Assembly (NCBI GenBank): GCA_027491115.1
Contig: JAIXWV010000040.1
Location: forward strand, 1 to 64,000
Source: Pseudomonadota bacterium
Lineage (GTDB): Bacteria; Bdellovibrionota; UBA1018; CAIMNF01
Length of the DNA stretch: 64,000 nucleotides
Direction: 5' to 3'
Shown in pieces: positions 33,880-43,191 of this stretch. Within the stretch, counting starts at the first letter, position 1. Every line of letters begins with the position of its first letter. The notes beneath the pieces are model-generated. The model worked only from the letters and a program-made list of their open reading frames with translations, had not been told where the DNA came from and searched no databases. The position numbers and the translations under genes are program-made.

Positions 33880-35271
33880 TCAAAGAATGTTCAGAATCGA
33901 TGCGGTCAGACGTTCTGCACTCGCATTCTCCCACTGCTCCGTCACTTTCCTGCCGGTTGAAAAAACAGAAACCGGAAGACCCGCTCTGCCGGACAAGGAA
34001 TAGATGTTCCCAAATGAACTCGTCTCATCAAGACGTGTGAACATGAGGCTCCCGGGCTTGAGAAGTGAGTAGGCTTTCACCTGCTCACGTGCCTCATGGT
34101 CCCGGGTAATTGCGGAAATCACCTGGTGCACACGGCAGCGTGAAACACCCCTCAGGATATTCTCAAGTGAACGAATCGAAGCCGAATCCTTCAAAGCGAT
34201 ACCAGGGGTATCAATGAAAATCCGAGAACATTGGCTCATGTCCTGCAATGCAACCTGCAGCTCCTCGATCGACGCAACGGCACGATAAGGAACGTGAAGA
34301 GCTTTAGAGAACACCACTAAAGGGTCCATCCCCTCCTCGGCGGTGAGCTGAACCCGGATCATGCCTAATTTCTCCTGCCGATCGCGGCAGGCATGGGTCG
34401 CTAACTTGGCGATCAATGCCGTCTTTCCGGTCCCCGCGGCTCCGACGAAAACCTCGATATTGCGCTCGCCGGGGTTACTTTTTGAGAAAAAAGGAGCTGT
34501 CGATACCGCCCGAAGCAATCTTTCTGCTATCGCATCAAGTACGGAGTCGTGGTCGGCACGGGCGTCCACAGGCAACTCTCGCGCGACTTCTCTCATCATC
34601 GGGACAGCAAGACGTCTTTCCACCCCGTTCTGAAGAAGAAGCTCATAGCCCTCTTGGAGCGCGTCGGTGGCAGACAACGGGGAGTCGCTTTCGAGATACT
34701 CTGGACGCTTCCGCTCCCGACGTAGATCCTCAACGAGACGCTTCAGATTCGCCAGTTCCTCTTGGATCGCCTCCATCGAGGTGTCTTTGATCGCCGAATA
34801 TTGCTCGATTGCGTTCCCGACATGGTTCGGAGCCGCCATCTGAGGAAGCTCGATGGTATCGTTCGTTCTCACATGAACAGCGACGGGCGCAGTCCCTTGG
34901 TCATCATCGATGATATCTGCATATCGAACAGCTGTGATCGGACGCCGACCGGCGCTAGTGTTGCTAAGTTGTACTTTATCCCGTTCAATCTTTTTCTCGA
35001 GATAACTCTCGTAGAAGTCGGCCTGCTTTCCTGCTGGCGCCGAAGCGATTTTTTGGGCATATGCATCTGGCAGTTTCCGTTCAGCCATGTTTTTTTTCTC
35101 GGCTGCCCGCTCTGACACCGCTGCAGTCACCTCTACAGAACCCTTAGACATCAGCCCGAATCCACGACGATTCTGCTTGGTCTGAAGGATAATCGCCTCA
35201 GGGCCCATCTCACGCTTGATGGTTTCAATGGCTTCTTGAAGAGTAGGAGCTTCGAATTTCTTAACTTGCAT
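33880..35271 (-). CDS. flhF: flagellar SRP-type GTPase FlhF
   Basis: FlhF is a membrane-associated GTPase that sets the position and number of polar flagella. The 463-residue protein has an N-terminal B domain (VKKFEAPTLQEAIETIKREMGPEAIIL), a charged linker, an NG domain with P-loop GAAGTGKT (residues 277-284), IDTPG and TRLDE motifs. The start overlaps flhA by 11 bases. No FlhG (MinD-like) gene follows; fliA comes next, whereas flhG often lies between them in other bacteria. Confidence 0.95.
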   Translation of the reverse strand: MQVKKFEAPTLQEAIETIKREMGPEAIILQTKQNRRGFGLMSKGSVEVTAAVSERAAEKKNMAERKLPDAYAQKIASAPAGKQADFYESYLEKKIERDKVQLSNTSAGRRPITAVRYADIIDDDQGTAPVAVHVRTNDTIELPQMAAPNHVGNAIEQYSAIKDTSMEAIQEELANLKRLVEDLRRERKRPEYLESDSPLSATDALQEGYELLLQNGVERRLAVPMMREVARELPVDARADHDSVLDAIAERLLRAVSTAPFFSKSNPGERNIEVFVGAAGTGKTALIAKLATHACRDRQEKLGMIRVQLTAEEGMDPLVVFSKALHVPYRAVASIEELQVALQDMSQCSRIFIDTPGIALKDSASIRSLENILRGVSRCRVHQVISAITRDHEAREQVKAYSLLKPGSLMFTRLDETSSFGNIYSLSGRAGLPVSVFSTGRKVTEQWENASAERLTASILNIL

Positions 35272-37378
35272 ATGCTAACCTCACCGTACCGAAAGAGCGG
35301 ATATTGACCGAAGGAGTCAGTTCATTGTGTGAAATCACTGTGATATTCGGAATGAACCGATCCACCAATTGCTTCACATGTGACCGAATCAAAGGAGAAC
35401 AGAGGACAACAGCCTGATTGGTCTCTTGCAGCATCTGGGCTGCCTGTTCGTTCAACTGGGAAATGAACTGACGCACAAACTCGGGATCCAGGGACACCTG
35501 CGCACCCTGATCTGTCTGGATGATCCCGGATGCGATGGTTTCTTCAACGTTCTTGTCCAAGGTCAAAAGCGTGAGCTGACCGTCGAACCCTACCAATTTC
35601 TTGGTGATCGACCTAGAAAGAGAACTCCGGACATGCTCGGTCAGAACATTTGCGTCCTTTTGATGGGGTGCCATCTCGGCAAGTGCTTCGAGGACCGTCT
35701 TCAGGTCGCGGATCGAGACCCCCTCACGGAGGAGGTTCTTCAGGACCTTCAGCACCACATTCACTGAGAGCACGTTCGGAATAAGGTCTTCCACCACCTT
35801 CGGAGCATTTTGCTTCACTCCGTCTAGAAGGGTCTGGAGTTCCTGACGTCCCAACAATTCGGAGATATTTGAACGGACGACTTCGGTAAGATGTGTTGCG
35901 ATCACGGTACTCAAATCTACAACTGTGTACCCGGCATAATTCGCCTTTTCCTTATCTTGAGCAGAGATCCAGAGTGCATCGAGACCGAATGCGGGTTCTT
36001 TTGTCGGAATTCCGCGGACTTTCTCAGAAACATTGCCGGGATCCATAGCCATGAAGTGCCCGACCATGAGAGAGCCCTGGGCAATCGGCACACCTTTCAG
36101 CAGAACCTGATAATCACCGGGCTTCAGCTCTAGGTTGTCGCGGATTCTGAGTGGAGGAACCACGATCCCCATTTCAATTGCGAACTGCTTGCGAATTCCA
36201 GTGATCCGCTCGAGCAGATCGCCGTTCTTCTCCCCGTCGACCAGATTGACCAGACCGTACCCGACTTCGAGCTCCAGAGGATCGACACCGAGGAGATTTT
36301 CGATCTTCTCGGGTTCCTTCTTGAGCTTGTCGAGTTCTTTGGTCTTGGCTTCGTTGGCACTCCGGGCCTGTTCTTTTTTGTTCTGGAAATTCGCCAGTGC
36401 GGCAAACCCACCGGCCAAGATCATGAAAGGAATGAAGGGAAGTCCGGGCATGACTGCCATGGTCCCCATCACCCCCGCCCCTGCATACAGGGCTTTGGGC
36501 TGGGAGAAAACCTGCTTTCCGAGATCGGTTCCGAGATCGTTCTGGCCACCGGACCGGGTCACGATGATACCCGCAGCGGTTGAAACGATGAGGGCCGGAA
36601 TCTGGGCGACGAGACCGTCCCCGATGGTGAGGAGTGTGAACGTTTGAGCGGCGTCGGCCAGGCTCATTCCACGCTGGAGGGTACCGATCACGATCCCGCC
36701 GATCATGTTGATGAACACGATCAAAATCCCGGCAATGGCATCACCACGGACGAACTTGCTCGCACCGTCCATGGATCCGTAAAATTCCGCTTCACGGGCG
36801 ATCTCACTTCTTCTTCTCCGCGCCTCTTCCTCGTTGATCGCCCCGGCATTGAGGTCGGCATCGATCGACATCTGCTTCCCGGGCAAGGCATCCAAGGTGA
36901 AACGGGCGGACACTTCAGCGACCCGACCCGCACCTTTGGTGATCACCACGAAGTTGATGACGACGAGAATCGCGAACACCACTAAACCTACCGCGTAATT
37001 ACCGCCGACGACGAACTCACCGAAAGCATGGATCACCGAACCTGCGGCATTGGTGCCCATTTCCGAACCACGGAGAAGGATCACCCGGGTGGTGGCCACG
37101 TTCAACGACAGACGGAACAAGGTCACCAAAAGCAGGAGTGTCGGGAAGGAGCTGAACTCGAGGGCCCGCTTCACATTCACTGACGTGGCGAGCATGATGA
37201 TGGAAATCGCGATCCCGAAAGAAATCAGAAGATCCAGCGCGAAGGGTGGCAGAGGCACCACCATGATAGCAAGAATACCGATGATTCCCGCCGCCATGAC
37301 GATATCGGGACTCTTTGAAATCCTAGCGAAAATAGAATTTTGTGAAGAAGAATCGCTTGATTGGGCTGCTTGATTCAT
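35261..37378 (-). CDS. flhA: flagellar export gate protein FlhA
   Basis: FlhA is the major component of the flagellar type III export gate. The 705-residue protein has eight N-terminal membrane segments, the FHIPEP-family cytoplasmic loop (RRRSEIAREAEFYGSMDGASKFVRGD) and a long cytoplasmic C-terminal domain that forms the nonameric ring. Length and motifs are normal. It starts 176 bases after flhB, the largest gap within the fliL-flhF block, and overlaps flhF. Confidence 0.97.
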   Translation of the reverse strand: MNQAAQSSDSSSQNSIFARISKSPDIVMAAGIIGILAIMVVPLPPFALDLLISFGIAISIIMLATSVNVKRALEFSSFPTLLLLVTLFRLSLNVATTRVILLRGSEMGTNAAGSVIHAFGEFVVGGNYAVGLVVFAILVVINFVVITKGAGRVAEVSARFTLDALPGKQMSIDADLNAGAINEEEARRRRSEIAREAEFYGSMDGASKFVRGDAIAGILIVFINMIGGIVIGTLQRGMSLADAAQTFTLLTIGDGLVAQIPALIVSTAAGIIVTRSGGQNDLGTDLGKQVFSQPKALYAGAGVMGTMAVMPGLPFIPFMILAGGFAALANFQNKKEQARSANEAKTKELDKLKKEPEKIENLLGVDPLELEVGYGLVNLVDGEKNGDLLERITGIRKQFAIEMGIVVPPLRIRDNLELKPGDYQVLLKGVPIAQGSLMVGHFMAMDPGNVSEKVRGIPTKEPAFGLDALWISAQDKEKANYAGYTVVDLSTVIATHLTEVVRSNISELLGRQELQTLLDGVKQNAPKVVEDLIPNVLSVNVVLKVLKNLLREGVSIRDLKTVLEALAEMAPHQKDANVLTEHVRSSLSRSITKKLVGFDGQLTLLTLDKNVEETIASGIIQTDQGAQVSLDPEFVRQFISQLNEQAAQMLQETNQAVVLCSPLIRSHVKQLVDRFIPNITVISHNELTPSVNIRSFGTVRLAYAS

Positions 37379-37517
37379 CGTCCTTGACTCCTCACAACAG
37401 AAACGGAATTTCAGTTTCCAGGTTACGGCACTTCCAGTCCCGTTAGCCTGCTCTCAGTGTATCTTCATTTTTGTTGCAGTGGGAAGATTATTTATCGGTC
37501 AGTGAAATGACTGCACC

Positions 37518-37541
37518 GGAGGTGTCAGAATCCTGACCTCC
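37518..37541 (-). other. hairpin between flhB and flhA
   Basis: GGAGG (37518-37522) and TCAG (37525-37528) pair with CTGA (37533-37536) and CCTCC (37537-37541): a 9-bp stem with a 2-base bulge and 4-base loop, 14 bases past the flhB stop. There is no T run after it on the minus strand, so it is more likely an mRNA stability or attenuation element than a full terminator. Confidence 0.35.
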
Positions 37542-37554
37542 CGCCGGGATGGAA

Positions 37555-38646
37555 TCACTGGAACTTCTGGCCCTTGAGCTTGTAGACGTATGCCAGAACC
37601 TCGGCAACCGCTTGGAAAAGGTTCCTGGGAATGACCTGCCCCACCTTGACCGACTTGAACATGGCCCGGGCGAGTGGCACGTTTTCGACCAGGACCACAC
37701 CGTTCTCGGATGCGATCTTTTTGATCCTTTCGGCCATGAAATCGGCACCTTTGGCCACGACTTTTGGAGCGACCATCTTTTCCTTGTCGTACTGAAGGGC
37801 GATCGCAATGTGGGTCGGGTTGGTGATGATCACATCCGCCTTTTTCACCGCCTGCATCATCCGCTTACGGGCCATGTCCCGCTGGATGGACCGGATCCGC
37901 GACTTGATCAACGGATCCCCTTCTTGTTCCTTGGCTTCTTGCTTGGCTTCCTGACGGGTTACCCGTACCTGTTTAGCAAACTCACGCCTCTGCAGCATGA
38001 AATCGATCCCGGCAAAAACGATCAAGACTCCGCAAAGACTTAGGAAAAGCGTACGACCAGTCTGACCGAGTACATCAAAAATGGCTTTGGGATTCCTGAA
38101 AATGAGTTCAGGGGAATGTTCGATCGCCGTCCTGAGGATGGAATACGCTGTAAAGCAAAGAACAATTCCTTTAATCACGACCCGAGCGGTCTCAATGAGG
38201 TTCCGTCCCGAGAACATCCGCTGAAGCCCGTTCAGAGGATTGATCTTGTTCAGATCCGGCATGAGCGGTTCAACGGTCATCAAGAATCCGATCTGCGAGA
38301 GATGTCCTGCAATTCCAAGGACAAAACCCACTAGAGAGATCGGAAGACCGATGGCTGCGATCACCTTAACCATCTGGAGGAGCTTGTTCCCAGCTACTTC
38401 CTGCATGCGATCACCGGGTTTCATGGCGAGGTCGTTGCTAAACACCTCTTTCATGAAACGGATTACTTCTTCGGCCATGGACGGTGCCATGGCGAACAGA
38501 ACAAGACCAGAAGCCATGGCGACGGCCAGAGCGACGAGTTCCTTGCTTTGCGCGACCTGCCCTTTCCTCCGGTATTCCTCTAACCGGTAGGGCGACGCCT
38601 GTTCTGACAGGTCTTCTAAATTCCTGTCATCATTATTTTCCGCCAT
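37555..38646 (-). CDS. flhB: flagellar export switch protein FlhB
   Basis: FlhB switches export specificity from hook to filament proteins. The 363-residue protein has four membrane segments and the cytoplasmic autocleavage motif NPTH (N276-H279). The FliK partner is encoded upstream in the same cluster. It overlaps fliR by 14 bases. Confidence 0.97.
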   Translation of the reverse strand: MAENNDDRNLEDLSEQASPYRLEEYRRKGQVAQSKELVALAVAMASGLVLFAMAPSMAEEVIRFMKEVFSNDLAMKPGDRMQEVAGNKLLQMVKVIAAIGLPISLVGFVLGIAGHLSQIGFLMTVEPLMPDLNKINPLNGLQRMFSGRNLIETARVVIKGIVLCFTAYSILRTAIEHSPELIFRNPKAIFDVLGQTGRTLFLSLCGVLIVFAGIDFMLQRREFAKQVRVTRQEAKQEAKEQEGDPLIKSRIRSIQRDMARKRMMQAVKKADVIITNPTHIAIALQYDKEKMVAPKVVAKGADFMAERIKKIASENGVVLVENVPLARAMFKSVKVGQVIPRNLFQAVAEVLAYVYKLKGQKFQ

Positions 38647-39439
38647 AGACCACCAGGAACTGCTTCAGATCCTCAAAATGAGTGTGGAAGATACTGCTCA
38701 TCCCACTCTGGAAACTAGGATACGTGATCAGAAGCACAAATCCACCGATAAACGCCGATGAGGCCATCGAAAGGGTCAAAATATTCAACTGGGGAAGAGC
38801 TTTTCCAAGAATCCCGTAAACAATATTCACCAACAACATGCAAGCCGCCATCGGAGCCGACAGTTGAAGCCCGAAAAGAACCGTATTTCCAACAAGATGT
38901 AACAGGGATTGCTTGAAACCCTCACTCATCGCGAAGTGCCCTTGGGGCACTAGTCGAAAGGTTTCCACAATCGCGCGGAACAGAAGGTGGTGTCCATCCA
39001 AAGAAAGAAAAGTGAGCATGGCTAAAGCGCTGATCAATTGACCGAGCACGACGGTCTGGGATTCGGTATGGGGATCGTACATGGATGCCATGCTGAATCC
39101 CATCAGCTGCGCCATGAAGTCACCCGCTATTTGAATGGAGTGAAATACGAGCTGAGAGGCGTAGCCCACTGCTAGCCCCATCATCATTTCGGTACAGAGA
39201 GTGAGAATCAGATTTCCTGTGGTGGCAGACCAGCGATCCGCATCGGAAATCTGGATCATTCCGCTGGATCGGAGGACAGGAAACAAGACAGCGGAAACTG
39301 TCAGAGAAAGCAGGATCTTCACATTACCGGGAACTACCTTGTCCCCGAAAATAGGCAACAGGAACAAGAGAGTGCTGACCCGGATGAGCACCATGAAGAA
39401 CGAAAGGAGTTCTTGTGGTGACCAGGACTCGAAAACCAT
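38633..39439 (-). CDS. fliR: flagellar export gate protein FliR
   Basis: The 268-residue protein has about six hydrophobic segments and the FliR/HrcT family profile (LLSFFMVLIRVSTLLFLLPIFG, then VSAVLFPVLR). It forms the FliPQR export pore with its neighbours. The start overlaps the fliQ stop by one base (TGATG). Confidence 0.95.
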   Translation of the reverse strand: MVFESWSPQELLSFFMVLIRVSTLLFLLPIFGDKVVPGNVKILLSLTVSAVLFPVLRSSGMIQISDADRWSATTGNLILTLCTEMMMGLAVGYASQLVFHSIQIAGDFMAQLMGFSMASMYDPHTESQTVVLGQLISALAMLTFLSLDGHHLLFRAIVETFRLVPQGHFAMSEGFKQSLLHLVGNTVLFGLQLSAPMAACMLLVNIVYGILGKALPQLNILTLSMASSAFIGGFVLLITYPSFQSGMSSIFHTHFEDLKQFLVVYGGK

Positions 39440-39708
39440 CAGTGCACAATCTCCCCGGCGTTACCGAAGATCGCGATTGCATAATCCTGGAGGATCCGAA
39501 GCATCCAGGGCGCCATGACGATCAACGTGAGAATCACCGCAATCATTTTTGGAATGAAAGTGAGGGTCTGTTCGTTAATCTGGGTCACAGCCTGCAAAAT
39601 CGAGATCACGATACCTACCGCCATCGCAGCAAGCAGAACAGGACCTGCGAGATAAACCATGGTTGTCAGGGCGTTCGTTCCGATCTGGATCACCATTTCT
39701 TCTGTCAT
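39439..39708 (-). CDS. fliQ: flagellar export gate protein FliQ
   Basis: The 89-residue protein has the two membrane helices of FliQ and the motif ISILQAVTQINEQTLTFIPK. The ATG at 39708 is preceded by GAGGGGAAG and gives the usual length; the frame is open further upstream to 39765 but that part has no family resemblance. Confidence 0.96.
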   Translation of the reverse strand: MTEEMVIQIGTNALTTMVYLAGPVLLAAMAVGIVISILQAVTQINEQTLTFIPKMIAVILTLIVMAPWMLRILQDYAIAIFGNAGEIVH

Positions 39709-39722
39709 AGTCTTCCCCTCTT

Positions 39723-40499
39723 TCAGCCGAAGCTTTTGACGATACTGCCCACCACCAACCCCCAACCGTCAACAAGGACGAACAGGAGCAATTTGAACGG
39801 GAGTGAAATGGTCATTGGCGGAAGCATCATCATGCCCATCGCCATCAGAATGCTCGAAACCACCATATCAATCACGAGAAACGGAAGATAAAGCATGAAA
39901 CCCATCTGAAACGCGGTATTGAGCTCACTCACGATGAAGGAAGGGATCAGCACGTAAGTCGGGACTTCATCGCGGGTTTTGGGCTTTGCGATCTTGGACA
40001 TCGAGAGGAAAAGCTCGAGATCCTTCTCCCGGGTCTGACCGAACATGAATTCACGCAAAGGGACTTCGGCCTTTGCAAATGCGGTCTTTTGATCCATTCG
40101 TTCTTCGAGATAGGGATTCAAGGCCTCGGTCTGGATCTTGGTCCAGGTGGGAGCCATGATGAACATCGAAAGAAAAAGTGAGAGACCCACGATCACCTGG
40201 TTCGGTGGCATTTGCTGGGCACCGAGGGACTGTCTCAAGAACGACAGGACGATGACCACGCGGGTGAAGGAGGTCATCATCACGAGAATCGCCGGGGCTA
40301 GTGTCAAAACGGTCAGAAGGAGTACGATCCGGAGAACATTCACCAGGTCGGCCGGCTTTCCCGCCCCTCCTCCCAGATTCATCGCGATACTGGGTAGTGA
40401 AAAATCAGGAACCGTAGTTCCGGATCCGGCGGCATAAGCCGAACCCCCGAACCACAGCAAACCGGAAGCGAGCATGAAACCCCAGAGCAGACGACTCAT
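39723..40499 (-). CDS. fliP: flagellar export gate protein FliP
   Basis: The 258-residue protein has a cleavable signal (GGSAYAAG) and the FliP motifs LLLTVLTLAPAILVMMTSFTR-like first helices, QMPPNQVIVGLSLFL, and a final MMMLPPMTISLPFKLLLFVLVDGW, each typical of the family. It forms the core of the export pore. TGATG coupling to fliO. Confidence 0.97.
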   Translation of the reverse strand: MSRLLWGFMLASGLLWFGGSAYAAGSGTTVPDFSLPSIAMNLGGGAGKPADLVNVLRIVLLLTVLTLAPAILVMMTSFTRVVIVLSFLRQSLGAQQMPPNQVIVGLSLFLSMFIMAPTWTKIQTEALNPYLEERMDQKTAFAKAEVPLREFMFGQTREKDLELFLSMSKIAKPKTRDEVPTYVLIPSFIVSELNTAFQMGFMLYLPFLVIDMVVSSILMAMGMMMLPPMTISLPFKLLLFVLVDGWGLVVGSIVKSFG

Positions 40500-41767
40500 C
40501 AGATTTTCCCCATTTCCTGAACTTGTTGACGGAGGCGATTTCGGATCCCGCTCCCTTTCGGAGCCTGCACCTGAACATCGCCCGCAGGCGCTTGTTGTTG
40601 GGTGTAGGCGGAACGTGCGATCACAGCCCCCGCTCCAGTGCTAGATTTCAAAAGGCTGTTAAACGAAGCCCCGAGATCGATTGCAGGTTCTGGGATTTTG
40701 ATCGCTGGCTCGGGATTCAGCAGAGCCGAACTCGGTGCGACCGGCATGTTCTTGGGCTTGGATCCGAAGAGCTTACCAATCGAATCAGCCACTTTTGGAT
40801 CATCCAGGACATCAAGATCGTTTTCATCGGAATCCAACTGCGTGATCAACTGGACACTGTCCTGGGTCACACCCAGGACGAACTTCTGATCGCGGATCCT
40901 GACGACGGTGATACTTTGCTTCGGTCCGAGCGCATGACTGGCCAGAACCTCGATGTAGGAGGTATTCTTCTTGGCACCAGAAAGCACCTGGGAGAACCAA
41001 GAATCTCCGTTCCGCTTACCCTGAACGCCTTTTTTACGGCTTTTCACATAAACAAGAACCATTCCGAGACCGCCCACCACGAGAAACATGGCGAACAGTG
41101 AACGCATGGGGGAAACTCCGGACCGTGCTCCACCGAGCTGCGGGGAGGAATTGGCGCGGGTTCCAGTCAACTTGGACGGCTTGGACTCCACCACCGGAGC
41201 AGGTGCCTCGCTAACAGGCGCTTCGACAGACTTAACCGCCTTAGTCTCCTGAACCTCTGACTTTTCCGCAGCTGGACCCGTTACGGAAGCGGCCTGGCTG
41301 AGAACCTTGGCCAAAAGGGATTGCTCACGGTCAGCCTGATCCCGGGCATCAGTGATGGTCTCAGGAAAACGGATGGTCAGAATCTTGCCCTTCTGCTCGA
41401 GCTTGACCTTTCCCCGATAGACCTCGGCTTTACCACCCACCGTGAAGCGGACCCGAACCAGGTTCGGCGCGTACTGGTAGGCAAAAACCTTGGAAAAAGC
41501 CTCATCGCCAGATTCAGAGTGTAGAATCTTCGCGGGGTAGATGGTCGAGTTTTGGATTGAGAGTTGGACGATGTCACGGACATAGTCGAACTCGAGCGCC
41601 CCCTTGGAAGGAACTCCGTCCAGCTGGATCTGTGCAACTCCGCCACCGGGAATTTTGACCTCCCGCACCGTATGACTGGCGGCAATGGCCGAATCGGCTG
41701 CCCCTACCAGCACAACCCCTGTAATGAACAAACTCAACTTCAACTGCCATCCTGGCTTACGATTCAT
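40499..41767 (-). CDS. fliO: flagellar FliO with an extra periplasmic AMIN-like domain
   Basis: FliO helps assemble the FliP ring. This 422-residue protein is far longer than usual FliO (about 100-150 residues). It has a signal peptide, a periplasmic region of about 120 residues with strands like those of AMIN domains (ALEFDYVRDIVQLSIQN...LVRVRFTVGGKAEVYRGKVKL...ILTIRFPE), an Ala/Pro/Ser-rich linker, one membrane helix (SLFAMFLVVGGLGMVLVYV), the short cytoplasmic FliO domain (IEVLASHALGPKQSITVVRI) and a disordered C-terminal tail. Position between fliN and fliP supports the call. Confidence 0.85.
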   Translation of the reverse strand: MNRKPGWQLKLSLFITGVVLVGAADSAIAASHTVREVKIPGGGVAQIQLDGVPSKGALEFDYVRDIVQLSIQNSTIYPAKILHSESGDEAFSKVFAYQYAPNLVRVRFTVGGKAEVYRGKVKLEQKGKILTIRFPETITDARDQADREQSLLAKVLSQAASVTGPAAEKSEVQETKAVKSVEAPVSEAPAPVVESKPSKLTGTRANSSPQLGGARSGVSPMRSLFAMFLVVGGLGMVLVYVKSRKKGVQGKRNGDSWFSQVLSGAKKNTSYIEVLASHALGPKQSITVVRIRDQKFVLGVTQDSVQLITQLDSDENDLDVLDDPKVADSIGKLFGSKPKNMPVAPSSALLNPEPAIKIPEPAIDLGASFNSLLKSSTGAGAVIARSAYTQQQAPAGDVQVQAPKGSGIRNRLRQQVQEMGKI

Positions 41768-41825
41768 GCTCGATTCCCTTCATCCATGAATGGAATGGTT
41801 AACTTGCCCCGGGCAACGGCCCGGA

Positions 41826-42167
41826 TCACTTCAATTGTTCAATCCGCTCCATTGGAGAGAGAATGTCGGTCAGACGGATTCCGAACTTGTCATTGACCGT
41901 CACCACCTCACCCCGTGCCACCAGACGGTCATTCACAAGAACCTCCAGAGGCTCGCCCGCGAACTTAGACAGTTCAACCACGGACCCCTGGGCCAGCTGG
42001 AGAATGTCCCGAATGGCCATTTTGGTTCGTCCGAGTTCCACGGTCACCTTCAGCGGAATGTCCAAAATGAAATCGAGGGAGTGAACCCCCTCCTGCGCTC
42101 CACCTGCCGGTGGATTCGCACCCTGCCCCAGACCTCCGTCAATTTTTCCAAGATTTGGTGTGCTCAT
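41826..42167 (-). CDS. fliN: flagellar motor switch protein FliN
   Basis: The 113-residue protein has the C-ring SpoA domain: LDIPLKVTVELGRTKMAIRDIL, then LAQGSVVELSKFAGEPLEVLVNDRLVARGEVV. It forms the base of the switch complex with FliM and FliG, and FliH docks there. It sits 16 bases after fliM. Confidence 0.97.
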   Translation of the reverse strand: MSTPNLGKIDGGLGQGANPPAGGAQEGVHSLDFILDIPLKVTVELGRTKMAIRDILQLAQGSVVELSKFAGEPLEVLVNDRLVARGEVVTVNDKFGIRLTDILSPMERIEQLK

Positions 42168-42183
42168 CGTCTCTTACTCCCTG

Positions 42184-43164
42184 TTATTCCTCGACCGGAC
42201 GGGTGACTTGCACCGCCCGTGTTCCTCTCGATACTCCGAAAAAGCATTTGAACTTCTCGACACCCTCGACATTGAGCGAGAGTTCTCCATCACAGTCTTG
42301 ATTGAGGGGAATGATGTCTCCGATATTGAGGTTCACGAGATCCCCAACTGTGATCGCCGTTTCACCCAGATTCACCGACACATTCGCCTGGAGTTGCCTC
42401 ATGTGCTCCTCGAGGTTCTCCACCCACACCCGGTCGGCACGGTCGGAATCCGACTGGAATGAGGAGTTCAATTTGTTCTTGATGGATTCGATGGTGGAGT
42501 ACGGAATCACGAGAGCGATCGTTCCACTCGCATTCTCGAGCTCCACCTCGAAAGTGGTCGAGATGATGACTTCAGAAAGCGGGACCACACCGACGAACTG
42601 CGGATTGGTTTCTGTCCTTAGATGAACAAGCCCGACCTTGTGCACAGGAGCCCAGGCCTCTTCAATGTCGGTCACGGCCAAGGACAAGACCTTGTTCATG
42701 ATCATCAATTCGATCCGGGTGAATTCTTTTCCGTCGCTTTTCGTGTAAGGCCGATCGGTGCCACCAAAGTAACTGTCGATCAATGCGTACGCCAGCTTCG
42801 ATTCAAAAACGAGGAGAATCGGGCCACGAAGAGTCTCGGAGCGGAGGATGCCTACACAACTCGGGATCGGGAGCGTGTTTACAAACTCTCCGAATTTCAA
42901 AAGGTCGGTAGAAATAATGCTGATTGATGCGATTTTTCGCAAAGAATTGGAAAGGGACATCCGGAACAAACGGACAAACCGCTCGTAAATGAGGTCGAGC
43001 GTCGGCATCTTCCCACGGATCACGCGATCCTGGTTGGTGATGTCGTATTCTTGAACCTCTTTACCGGCATCGTTCTTCGGAGCATTGCCCGGGGATTCCA
43101 AGGAACCCTCGGCAACGGCGTTCAGAAGCGCATCGACTTCGGATTGACTCAATACCTGATTCAT
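42184..43164 (-). CDS. fliM: flagellar motor switch protein FliM
   Basis: The 326-residue protein begins MNQVLSQSEVDALLNAV, the conserved CheY-P-binding segment, followed by the FliG-interacting middle domain (YDITNQDRVIRGKMPTLDLI) and a C-terminal SpoA domain. It controls the direction of rotation. No chemotaxis genes are in the window. Confidence 0.97.
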   Translation of the reverse strand: MNQVLSQSEVDALLNAVAEGSLESPGNAPKNDAGKEVQEYDITNQDRVIRGKMPTLDLIYERFVRLFRMSLSNSLRKIASISIISTDLLKFGEFVNTLPIPSCVGILRSETLRGPILLVFESKLAYALIDSYFGGTDRPYTKSDGKEFTRIELMIMNKVLSLAVTDIEEAWAPVHKVGLVHLRTETNPQFVGVVPLSEVIISTTFEVELENASGTIALVIPYSTIESIKNKLNSSFQSDSDRADRVWVENLEEHMRQLQANVSVNLGETAITVGDLVNLNIGDIIPLNQDCDGELSLNVEGVEKFKCFFGVSRGTRAVQVTRPVEE

Positions 43165-43191
43165 CGCCCTCCTGGCCTCCCTCGGAGTTCC

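Noticed and set aside
37480-37520. Sigma28 (FliA) promoter near flhA: minus strand reads ACCGATAA, seven of eight to the -10 box
   Set aside because: No TAAA-type -35 element lies at the required distance upstream, so a chance match is likely.
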